Shown: positions 1 to 5,304 of the stretch, in pieces
Position numbering within the stretch: the stretch's first letter is position 1
Layout: every line of letters starts with the position of its first letter
Assembly: GCA_903831545.1 (NCBI GenBank)
Contig: CAIKYI010000266.1
Coordinates: 1-5,304, forward strand
DNA from: an uncultured Methylobacter sp.
GTDB taxonomy: Bacteria; Pseudomonadota; Gammaproteobacteria; Methylococcales; Methylomonadaceae
Length of the DNA: 5,304 nucleotides
Direction of reading: 5' to 3'
Notes under the pieces: model-generated
Told to the model about the DNA's origin: nothing
Databases searched by the model: none
What the model saw: only the letters and a program-made list of their open reading frames with translations
Program-made: the position numbers and the translations under genes

Positions 1-987
1 GTGCAACGCATTGACCTGCCCTGCCCCAAATCGATCGTCCAAACCGTTAGCGGTCTGATGACCTGCACTGCGGTAATCAGTGATATTGGCGACAGTAATA
101 CCATTGTTTGTCGCTCGATCGGCACCTGCCATCAACGCGGCTTTAATGGTTTCGGCGCGATCTGCATTATAAACAGTACCGACACCGGCAATGTTGGTTG
201 AACTTTTGGAAAGCGTCGTAGCACCGGTATGACCCGTTTCAACCAGCAAGGCGGCAACAGCAGATACGATTGGCGTTGCGGAACTGGTTGTGGTTTGTGG
301 CGCGACCACATCTGGCCTGGCGCGTCCGGCAACATAAAACGCGTCACCACTTACTGCATCGGAACCAAAGTCTTGTCCACCGTCAGTCCGACCTACCGCA
401 ATCACATTATAAGCACTACCCAACAGCGGATTAGAGCCGGGACCATTGGACATGCCTACCACCTGGATGAACTCGTTCAACTGCACTTCCCGATCTGCCA
501 CCCGTAAAATTATTCCGGTATCGGCAGCCGTGCCGCCATTACCTACCCAGCTATGATTGGCAATACGGGAACCGTTGACCGGCGCGGATATAACGTTGGT
601 TGCAATACTGCTCAGCCAGCCATTCGCTTCATAACTGGTGATGTTAGTAATGCCGGAAGCGATAGCATTATTCCCGTATAAAAGCGAACCAACGCCACTT
701 GCATGGCCAGAGGGCGAAAAACTCGCGGTACCCGGAAAGCTAAAGGTTTTGCCGGAAAATTGTGCATCGGTAATATCCGGCGCATAGATGGGATACGTTG
801 CATCGGTTGATCCCACTAAAGAAGCTTCAACCTGGGTTATTTTAACATTGGCACCTGTCGGCGTATTGCTACCCAGCAGGTTTTGCAGATCGGTATAGCC
901 AATGTCAGTTTTGTAATCGGCAAAGGCAACCGGCACCCAGGTCAAGGCAGGAACAATAAAAAGCCAGCGTTTAGTTGTATTTTTCAT
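1..987 (-). CDS. Secreted S8-like (subtilase) serine peptidase, 3'-truncated by window edge
   Basis: The frame is open from an ATG at 987 to base 1, giving 329 residues with no stop; the C-terminus lies outside the window. Residues 1-23 form a Sec signal peptide: a basic start (MKNTTKRW), a hydrophobic core and an AFA|D cleavage site. The mature part reads as a degenerate subtilisin domain. VKITQVEA (48-55) is the first catalytic strand, with Glu54 where subtilases have Asp. SGHASGVG (93-100) supplies His95. IANHSW (142-147) supplies oxyanion-hole Asn144. TSSATPIVSAVAALL (234-248) supplies nucleophile Ser235. No I9-type propeptide fits between the signal peptide and the first strand. It should act in the periplasm or outside the cell. 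The gene follows the sulfotransferase after 58 nt, probably in the same unit; upstream AAGAAA is only a weak ribosome-binding site. A C-terminal sorting tail could follow but cannot be seen. The fold is fairly certain; activity is less so. Confidence 0.85.
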   Translation of the reverse strand, partial: MKNTTKRWLFIVPALTWVPVAFADYKTDIGYTDLQNLLGSNTPTGANVKITQVEASLVGSTDATYPIYAPDITDAQFSGKTFSFPGTASFSPSGHASGVGSLLYGNNAIASGITNITSYEANGWLSSIATNVISAPVNGSRIANHSWVGNGGTAADTGIILRVADREVQLNEFIQVVGMSNGPGSNPLLGSAYNVIAVGRTDGGQDFGSDAVSGDAFYVAGRARPDVVAPQTTTSSATPIVSAVAALLVETGHTGATTLSKSSTNIAGVGTVYNADRAETIKAALMAGADRATNNGITVANITDYRSAGHQTANGLDDRFGAGQVNALH

Positions 988-1027
988 GGTTAATTTTCTT
1001 AATGTTGTAGAAAAAATATTCGCAATC

Positions 1028-1051
1028 AGCTGATAAACAAGCTTATCAGCT
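1028..1051 (-). other. Hairpin over the sulfotransferase stop codon; possible attenuator
   Basis: AGCTGATAA (1028-1036) and TTATCAGCT (1043-1051) pair perfectly over 9 bp around a 6-nt loop. The stem includes the sulfotransferase stop codon (1046-1048). On the minus strand a run of six T (1016-1011) follows, but 11 nt beyond the stem. That is too distant for a textbook intrinsic terminator. It could weaken read-through into the peptidase gene or protect the 3' end of the sulfotransferase message. Confidence 0.45.
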
Positions 1052-2575
1052 CTCATACCCATAAGCTTTTATGTAGGGTTGCAGGTAAGAAAAAATTTGG
1101 GCATATTCTGTTTCATAAGGTCGCCAGCGCCCGACTGATGAAGAATACAAGGGTTGCGCTACCTGGCTGAAACTGGGACTGGCAATGTATTTACCGGCTA
1201 CTTTTTTATGGAAATCAGCAACCTCAGGCACCCATTCCAACTCCAGTAAAGCAAACACTTTACGAAAAGCCGGTTCAAAGTCAAACACGGCATCTTCATA
1301 GCGAAACTCGACAAAATCAAGCGTTAATTGGGGCTTGATACTCATCCACCAATCCATAACCTGGGCATAAAACTTCGCAGTGCCTTGCCAACTGAGTAAA
1401 TGTACTGTTGACGGCGTAGGAATCATGGTTTGCATGATACAGCTCAGACAGACATCGCGTGGATCCCGCACTAAAAAAACCAGTTTGGCATCAGGAAACA
1501 GACAATTGATCAAGCCCAAATCAATGGTATTCATGGTCGTTTTATCCAGCAGCAGGCGCTGCCCTATTTTGTCGCCAAATAACGCTCTTGCCCTGTTCCA
1601 GTAAAAATCGCGCAAATACAGCACGCCAGCCAAATCCAGCGTCCTGAGTTGTTCTGGCACGCTACCCTGATAATGCGAGATTTTATTTAATTCCTGAACC
1701 ACAGACACAATCAGATCGGTTTCATCAGCAACAAAAACCTTGGGATGCGCGCCCAGCACTTCCTGGGTCAAGGTTGTGCCGGTGCGCATAAAGCCCAGCA
1801 AAAATACCGGCGCCGGTTGTTCTGCCGGAAACTCGGTGCCCGCCCATCGAGCCAGTAATTCACGGTCGAACTCTGCTTTATTGGTTTTCAGCAACTGCGG
1901 AACCAAATTCAAATCCTGACGCATTACTTCCGGTAACCGGAGCGACATTTCGGCTGATTTGTGCAAATGGGTAAATACCTGCTCATGCTCGCCAAGTTTA
2001 TCGAGAATGCGCGCCAATTCTTTATGTGCCCTGAATTGTTCCTCGGGGGTCAGTAACGAATAAGTCAGAGCTTTTTGCAAGCGATGTTTAGCCTCTTCGG
2101 CAAGACCGTCGGCAGCTTCCAGCGTTGCCAGTAAAATGACAAGCACGGCCCTGTTCGGAGCCAAACTCAAAGCCTTTCGCCCGGCGGCCAAGGCAGGTTT
2201 TTTTTGATTCAGTCGCGAATGACTTAAAGCAAGTAATTGATAGCCGCGAACAAGAGCCGGATTTAGCTGCACCGCCTGTTTGCACACCTCAAGCGCACCC
2301 AAATAATCACTCCAGTAATGCAATTGATCAACCATATCCAAAGCAAGCTGGGTATCGCGGCTCTTGCGGGCTTTTTTGACCAGCAAGTGTCCGGACTGTC
2401 GTAAATACTCCGTTCCCTGTTCGCGTTTACCCTGCCAACACAGCGATTGGCCAAGGCAAGCCAACACTTGAGGATCTTTGGGCTGTACTTCCAAAGCCTT
2501 GGTAAAGCAGGTCACGGCTTCGGCGATATTTTTTTTTTGAATGGCAGTCTGGCCAAGCTGCATGAATGGGTTCAT
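1046..2575 (-). CDS. TPR-repeat sulfotransferase (Sulfotransfer_3 / TPST-like)
   Basis: This 509-residue protein should transfer sulfuryl from PAPS to an acceptor; no signal peptide or membrane segment is seen, so it is probably cytoplasmic. Residues 1 to about 225 are helical TPR-type repeats, the clearest at about 5-36, 92-107 and 110-142, suited to binding a protein partner. The catalytic domain starts near 255. PVFLLGFMRTGTTL (256-269) is the 5'-phosphosulfate-binding loop. ADETD (283-287) puts Glu285 where tyrosylprotein sulfotransferases carry a catalytic Glu. DKTTMN (344-349) follows. LVFLVRDPRDVCLSC (365-379) is the 3'-phosphate-binding motif, with Arg370 and Ser378. VGRWRPY (481-487) is the usual C-terminal block. 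The start at 2575 gives a complete first repeat but has a poor ribosome-binding site; Met5 (2563) is an alternative. Ten A in a row fall in codons 13-16. The protein acceptor is inferred, not shown. Confidence 0.93.
   Translation of the reverse strand: MNPFMQLGQTAIQKKNIAEAVTCFTKALEVQPKDPQVLACLGQSLCWQGKREQGTEYLRQSGHLLVKKARKSRDTQLALDMVDQLHYWSDYLGALEVCKQAVQLNPALVRGYQLLALSHSRLNQKKPALAAGRKALSLAPNRAVLVILLATLEAADGLAEEAKHRLQKALTYSLLTPEEQFRAHKELARILDKLGEHEQVFTHLHKSAEMSLRLPEVMRQDLNLVPQLLKTNKAEFDRELLARWAGTEFPAEQPAPVFLLGFMRTGTTLTQEVLGAHPKVFVADETDLIVSVVQELNKISHYQGSVPEQLRTLDLAGVLYLRDFYWNRARALFGDKIGQRLLLDKTTMNTIDLGLINCLFPDAKLVFLVRDPRDVCLSCIMQTMIPTPSTVHLLSWQGTAKFYAQVMDWWMSIKPQLTLDFVEFRYEDAVFDFEPAFRKVFALLELEWVPEVADFHKKVAGKYIASPSFSQVAQPLYSSSVGRWRPYETEYAQIFSYLQPYIKAYGYES
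2529..2538 (-). repeat. Homopolymer run of ten A (coding strand) inside the sulfotransferase 5' end
   Basis: Ten consecutive T on the plus strand give A10 on the coding strand, spanning Gln13-Lys14-Lys15-Asn16 of the sulfotransferase. Runs of this length promote polymerase and replication slippage. Gain or loss of one base would truncate the protein almost at once. Confidence 0.9.
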
Positions 2576-2619
2576 GTTGTTAAATCATTCTTTAAGGTTA
2601 TAAAAATCGAGTGTCTTCA

Positions 2620-2654
2620 GCATGACCTATCAATTTAGGCTGCATGCCTATCAA
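2620..2654. repeat. Tandem 13-14-nt direct repeats upstream of the sulfotransferase; possible operator
   Basis: On the plus strand GCATGACCTATCAA (2620-2633) and GCATGCCTATCAA (2642-2654) differ by a single extra A. They start 22 nt apart, about two helical turns, so both would lie on the same face of DNA. They sit 45-79 nt upstream of the sulfotransferase ATG and just downstream of a candidate -10, a location suited to a repressor or tandem activator sites. A short inverted repeat, TAGGC/GCCTA (2636-2650), lies across the second copy. Confidence 0.45.
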
Positions 2655-2659
2655 GTGAT

Positions 2660-2690
2660 GTATTAATCGTTGGATAAGTTACAGCGTGAA
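2660..2690 (-). promoter_or_regulatory. Weak sigma70-like promoter candidate for the sulfotransferase
   Basis: On the minus strand TAATAC (2665-2660) resembles a -10 box. TTCACG (2690-2685) could be a -35 but is 19 bp away, longer than ideal. The start of transcription would fall near 2653, inside the direct repeats. It is the best match seen in this intergenic region, but the match is poor. Confidence 0.22.
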
Positions 2691-2703
2691 ACACAATTGT
2701 GTT
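2690..2703. promoter_or_regulatory. 14-bp perfect palindrome, candidate regulator-binding site
   Basis: AACACAATTGTGTT is a perfect 14-bp palindrome directly upstream of the weak promoter candidate for the sulfotransferase. Symmetric sites of this size are typical of dimeric helix-turn-helix regulators. It lacks the CRP (TGTGA-N6-TCACA) and FNR (TTGAT-N4-ATCAA) half-site arrangements, so no regulator can be named. Confidence 0.35.
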
Positions 2704-2791
2704 CTATAGCCTCCGAAACGTAAATCATACAGAAACTTATGTAACGATTAAAGGTAAGTGCATTATTTGTCAGTAATTGATGCGCCACTCT

Positions 2792-2821
2792 TTGTTCAGC
2801 GCAGCTTACGGCGCTGAACAA
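2792..2821 (-). terminator. 11-bp stem-loop downstream of the di-haem peroxidase gene
   Basis: TTGTTCAGCGC (2792-2802) pairs perfectly with GCGCTGAACAA (2811-2821) around an 8-nt loop. It starts 15 nt past the peroxidase stop codon. No T-run follows on either strand, so it is not a classic intrinsic terminator. It more likely blocks 3' exonucleases or works with Rho. It marks a probable transcription-unit boundary before the sulfotransferase. Confidence 0.45.
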
Positions 2822-2836
2822 TCCTGACGAGGATAA

Positions 2837-4975
2837 TTATCCCCCTGTTACTATCAAGGCGCGCGCCTCATTTTTGAGAGCGATTGCCTTATCCAGCGAT
2901 TTTTTCTGATTACCTGAAAAGCTGAATCCTTCACCTTCCTGCGCTTTATTTTCATACTCAAGCGCAGCATTAAGTTTATCCAAGGCCTCGGGATAAGGAT
3001 TGATTACCGCTTCCTTTAACACTCTGATCGCATCTTTGGTATCGGCAATCGCCAGCTTCAGGGTCTTCTGAGTTTGCTCGCCATTTTGACCGATAGCGTT
3101 CTTATCCAACAAATTGGAACTGCGGATGTTTTCCAACACGTTGATCGAGCGCAGGAACAGCGCCACAGCAATGACTTGCGAAGAATCCAGCTTCACTTGA
3201 CGGTTTACGCCTTTAGACGTAAAAGCACCCGGCGACTGATTGAATGCTTCTGTATTGTAGTAGGCCACCGTTTCTTCCAGAGTGGTTACGCTATTGTTGT
3301 GAAAGAAAGGCCCGGTATCCGCCGCTTCAACCAATGAAGGCGTATTAAAACGGTTAAGACGCGGATGATTAAGCGGACGAACACCTCGTGGATCACGGCT
3401 GTCATCACTGTAACAAGCCTGATCATAATTAGGACCACAATCATTTTGCAGTAGTTGACCGAAACCACCGTCATAGGACACAGTCGCATCTGCCAAATGA
3501 TGTAATTGGTCGCGCATCCTTTCCACGCCAGTATCGCGGGTTGGATTTCCTCCGGTAGTCGAACTGAGAGCCCCTGCATTCATGTGACAACCGTTGCAAT
3601 TGGCGGTGGTACCGAAGGTAGGACCGGCTGGGTTATTTTTGGTATTAAACAACAACAAGCCCTTTTGAACCAAAGGTGACTTGAAAGTCATAGCCGCCAG
3701 GTTAATCTCGGCACTCCGACCTAAAGACAACATATAAGCTTCCAAAGCATCCAGTTCATCTTCGGTCGGCATTCTGAAGTCAGTATTATCAACACGATTA
3801 AGGGTTTTTGGAAGATGCTGTTTGATGGCACCTTTGGCAAAATCCCGTAACGCCCCGCCATCAGGTGCGCCGTCACCAGACCAGCCTATGGCCTGGGTTT
3901 GACGGTTTTCCTGCTGGGCAATAGGATCGTGTTCATTGAAGTAATCTTCATCCTGGGTAAACTCGCCACCTTTAGAGGTTCTTTCATGCGCCAACGTCAG
4001 AGAAAGTCCGAGCAAATGTTGCGCGCTGCGCATGACTGGAGGTCGGTCAAAACCATCAACATTGGCAACAAACAAACCAAACTGTCGAAGTAAGGCCGAC
4101 TTTTCAAGATTCGCGAGCTCCGGTTTGTATTCGGCAACAAACAGCGGATCTTTTTTAGGAAGCTTGGCAATAAATGCAGGGTCAATGGTGTGATTGTTCT
4201 CTGGTCGATGACAAGTAGCGCAGGTGCGACCATTACCTTCAAAGGTTTCCTGAGTGAAAACCTTTTGACCCCGGGAGATTAAGTTGGTCAACTGATCGGT
4301 TGAAGACAAGGAAGCATTGTGTGCTTGTGCCATTTTTGGTAGCAAGAAATCAAAACCCGCACTGAACGCAGTAGTTGTTTCTGCAGAGCTACCGGCCGCC
4401 ATGCCAATAGAGGTAGTCGGCAAAAAGCGTTCGTTATAATAAATGCGCTGTAACAAGCCAGGCGTTCCAAATAATATACCGCCACTTTCAGGCGTTTCAC
4501 CGGCTTTGGCAATAGCGACTGAGTCCAGCGTAAAACCTTTTAATTGCTCACGATCCAGCTGCTTTTTTAAAGTTTGTTTATCAGCGCTAACTGACAAAGC
4601 TCCAACCTTGACTGCTTTGTTTGCCGACGCACTGGTGTTATGTTTGTCGAGCAGCCATACTTCATATGGCTGCTTATCGCTTAAGCCGTTTACCGCAACC
4701 TGCAACTCACCGTTGACAAGATTTAAAGCTGCCTGTCCCTTAGCGGCAGTCAGTTCATGCGATTGCGCCTTTGAATAATTAAGCCCAATCTTAAGAATCT
4801 CAGCCTTACCCTGCTGCTCATGATCGGTTTTCCAGTTATTGTAGAGGCTACTCAAAGTTTCTACGTTGCCGTGTCCTGTAAAAGGAGCTTCCTGTTTTGG
4901 AGTCAAGAAATAAACAGAAAGCAAGGTAGCCGCAAGGGCGATGGGGATTTTAATTTTTGGTTTCATAATAATCAT
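2837..4975 (-). CDS. Exported di-haem cytochrome c peroxidase/MauG-like protein with N-terminal RskA-like domain
   Basis: This 712-residue protein is longer than typical bacterial di-haem peroxidases because of extra N- and C-terminal parts. A hydrophobic segment at about 10-24 follows a basic start; with no AxA site or lipobox it may remain as a membrane anchor. Residues about 80-185 resemble the extracytoplasmic domain of RskA anti-sigma factors (GELQVAVNGL, PYEVWLLD, VAIAKAGETPESGG). The core carries two c-type haem sites, CATCH (252-256, His256) and CNGCH (460-464, His464). It also has the MauG/peroxidase block FNTPSLVEAADTGPFFHNN (543-561) and a YYN at 572-574. Cys513 and Cys521 form an extra CX7C pair. 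The tail (about 615-712) is charged and helical. It should act in the periplasm, reducing peroxide or oxidising a partner protein; which one is unknown. Met4 (ATG at 4966) has a better-placed GGATG upstream and may be the real start. Confidence 0.9.
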   Translation of the reverse strand: MIIMKPKIKIPIALAATLLSVYFLTPKQEAPFTGHGNVETLSSLYNNWKTDHEQQGKAEILKIGLNYSKAQSHELTAAKGQAALNLVNGELQVAVNGLSDKQPYEVWLLDKHNTSASANKAVKVGALSVSADKQTLKKQLDREQLKGFTLDSVAIAKAGETPESGGILFGTPGLLQRIYYNERFLPTTSIGMAAGSSAETTTAFSAGFDFLLPKMAQAHNASLSSTDQLTNLISRGQKVFTQETFEGNGRTCATCHRPENNHTIDPAFIAKLPKKDPLFVAEYKPELANLEKSALLRQFGLFVANVDGFDRPPVMRSAQHLLGLSLTLAHERTSKGGEFTQDEDYFNEHDPIAQQENRQTQAIGWSGDGAPDGGALRDFAKGAIKQHLPKTLNRVDNTDFRMPTEDELDALEAYMLSLGRSAEINLAAMTFKSPLVQKGLLLFNTKNNPAGPTFGTTANCNGCHMNAGALSSTTGGNPTRDTGVERMRDQLHHLADATVSYDGGFGQLLQNDCGPNYDQACYSDDSRDPRGVRPLNHPRLNRFNTPSLVEAADTGPFFHNNSVTTLEETVAYYNTEAFNQSPGAFTSKGVNRQVKLDSSQVIAVALFLRSINVLENIRSSNLLDKNAIGQNGEQTQKTLKLAIADTKDAIRVLKEAVINPYPEALDKLNAALEYENKAQEGEGFSFSGNQKKSLDKAIALKNEARALIVTGG

Positions 4976-5007
4976 CCATTCTTTAAATTGAAGTTAATAA
5001 ATCGGAA

Positions 5008-5097
5008 GTGATATAGAAAAGCACAGCGTGATTAGATACAAAACACCATTTAGGGTTGTTTCCGGGCACGCTAACCGGCGGGTCAGCTTTTCATCAC
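5008..5097 (-). promoter_or_regulatory. Structured 5' leader (nested inverted repeats) upstream of the peroxidase
   Basis: Three nested pairings are visible. The outer stem pairs GTGAT (5008-5012) with ATCAC (5093-5097) and GAAAAGC (5016-5022) with GCTTTTC (5086-5092): 12 bp with a 3-nt bulge. The middle stem pairs AGCGTG (5025-5030) with CACGCT (5067-5072). The inner hairpin pairs AAACACC (5041-5047) with GGTTGTTT (5054-5061), with one bulged base. An alternative hairpin at 5070-5087 (7 bp including one G-U on the minus strand, loop CGCC) competes with the outer and middle stems, which could permit switching. The block ends 32 nt before the peroxidase start codon. It matches no riboswitch class I recognise. 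A small mobile element with terminal inverted repeats is an alternative, though no target duplication is seen. Confidence 0.45.
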
Positions 5098-5104
5098 ATA
5101 TCGA

Positions 5105-5113
5105 AATATAACA
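5105..5113 (-). promoter_or_regulatory. Extended -10 promoter candidate for the di-haem peroxidase
   Basis: The minus strand reads TGTTATATT, an extended -10 (TGn before TATATT, 5110-5105). A -35 at 16-bp spacing (TTAGGC, 5132-5127) is poor, as is common with extended -10 promoters. Transcription would start near 5098, exactly at the first base of the nested inverted-repeat block. That agreement is the main support. Confidence 0.35.
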
Positions 5114-5155
5114 AAGCAATAAATATGCCTAATTTAATTTTATGAATATTATATT

Positions 5156-5304
5156 TTGTTTTGTTTTTTAGCGATCAATAAAACCTCATTCAAACAATGG
5201 ATTAGTAAACTTAATGCTCTGCGCAAAAACCATACCCAAGCATTAAGCTTACAACGTCAGATGTTCAAGACACAAACCTTAAAAGAACTATGTTATATGG
5301 CACA
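5156..5304 (+). CDS. Unrecognised partial open frame at window edge, possibly a gene start or remnant
   Basis: A plus-strand frame stays open from 5138 to the window end. From about residue Ala at 5171 it gives a protein-like sequence with many Lys, Gln and Leu (for example KQWISKLNALRKN, then LQRQMFKTQTLKELCYMA). The only early start is a TTG at 5156 with no ribosome-binding site. It could be the 5' end of a gene, a decayed fragment that lost its true start, or chance. I do not recognise the family. An inverted repeat lies within it. Confidence 0.22.
   Translation, partial: MFCFLAINKTSFKQWISKLNALRKNHTQALSLQRQMFKTQTLKELCYMA
5210..5247. repeat. 9-bp inverted repeat with 20-nt spacer
   Basis: CTTAATGCT (5210-5218) and AGCATTAAG (5239-5247) are perfect inverted copies. 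Past one mismatch they extend by AA/TT (5207-5208 with 5249-5250). The spacer is 20 nt. It may be a hairpin, a binding site or an element end; nothing nearby decides. Confidence 0.35.

Larger units (their letters stand above)
4976..5304. other. AT-rich intergenic region upstream of the di-haem peroxidase
   Basis: These 329 bp hold no recognisable gene. From the peroxidase outward there is an unstructured AT-rich stretch (4976-5007), the nested inverted-repeat block (5008-5097), a promoter candidate (5105-5113), a very AT-rich stretch (about 5110-5170) and an open plus-strand frame to the window edge. Base composition is visibly more AT-rich than in the three genes. Confidence 0.7.

Noticed and set aside
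1..507. Plus-strand open frames of 66 and 92 codons
   Set aside because: They lie opposite the peptidase frame, which has a signal peptide and catalytic motifs; the plus-strand translations show no domain-like features.
2824..2842. CTGACGA followed by a GGAT/ATCC hairpin on the plus strand, resembling a hammerhead ribozyme core with stem II
   Set aside because: The essential GAAA after stem II and the remaining helices are absent, and the stem overlaps the end of the peroxidase coding region.
3074..4093. Plus- and minus-strand open frames of 64-97 codons within the peroxidase gene
   Set aside because: They are out-of-frame shadows of a gene with clear haem motifs on the minus strand.
4443..4778. 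A 111-codon plus-strand open frame
   Set aside because: It is antisense to the RskA-like domain; it has no ribosome-binding site and no recognisable motif.
5008..5097. c-di-GMP-I or cobalamin riboswitch in the peroxidase leader
   Set aside because: The conserved core sequences of those classes are absent on both strands; only the stem arrangement is supported.
1..5304. tRNA, rRNA, CRISPR array or intact insertion sequence
   Set aside because: No cloverleaf, ribosomal core sequence, regularly spaced repeats or transposase with terminal repeats was seen on reading both strands.

Overview
The window looks like accessory chromosomal sequence from a Gram-negative, probably proteobacterial, organism of moderate GC content. 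An exported di-haem c-type cytochrome, a Sec-exported subtilase and a TPR-sulfotransferase together would suit a methanotroph-like or other environmental gammaproteobacterium. That placement is inference; no marker gene is present. All three recognisable genes lie on the minus strand, so transcription runs from high to low coordinates.

Layout in transcription order. (1) 4976-5304 is an AT-rich intergenic region. It holds an extended -10 promoter candidate (about 5105-5113) and a 90-nt nested inverted-repeat block (5008-5097) that would form a structured 5' leader. Its far end carries an unrecognised partial plus-strand open frame. (2) 2837-4975 encodes a 712-residue exported protein with an RskA-like beta domain, a di-haem peroxidase/MauG-like core (CATCH and CNGCH) and a helical C-terminal extension. 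(3) 2576-2836 is a 261-bp intergenic region with a strong 11-bp hairpin, a 14-bp perfect palindrome, a weak promoter candidate and a pair of 13-14-nt direct repeats. (4) 1046-2575 encodes a TPR-sulfotransferase with PAPS-binding motifs and a tyrosylprotein-sulfotransferase-like catalytic Glu; a run of ten A lies near its 5' end. (5) After 58 nt, with a hairpin across the sulfotransferase stop codon, an S8-like serine peptidase with a signal peptide begins at 987. It runs off the window at base 1 without a stop codon, so its C-terminus is unseen.

The sulfotransferase and the secreted peptidase probably form one transcription unit. The peroxidase gene has the same orientation but is separated by a hairpin and its own upstream signals, so it may be independent. 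One possible reading is a post-translational modification and export locus, with sulfation in the cytoplasm and proteolysis plus haem-dependent oxidation outside the inner membrane. No substrate gene is visible, so this remains a hypothesis.
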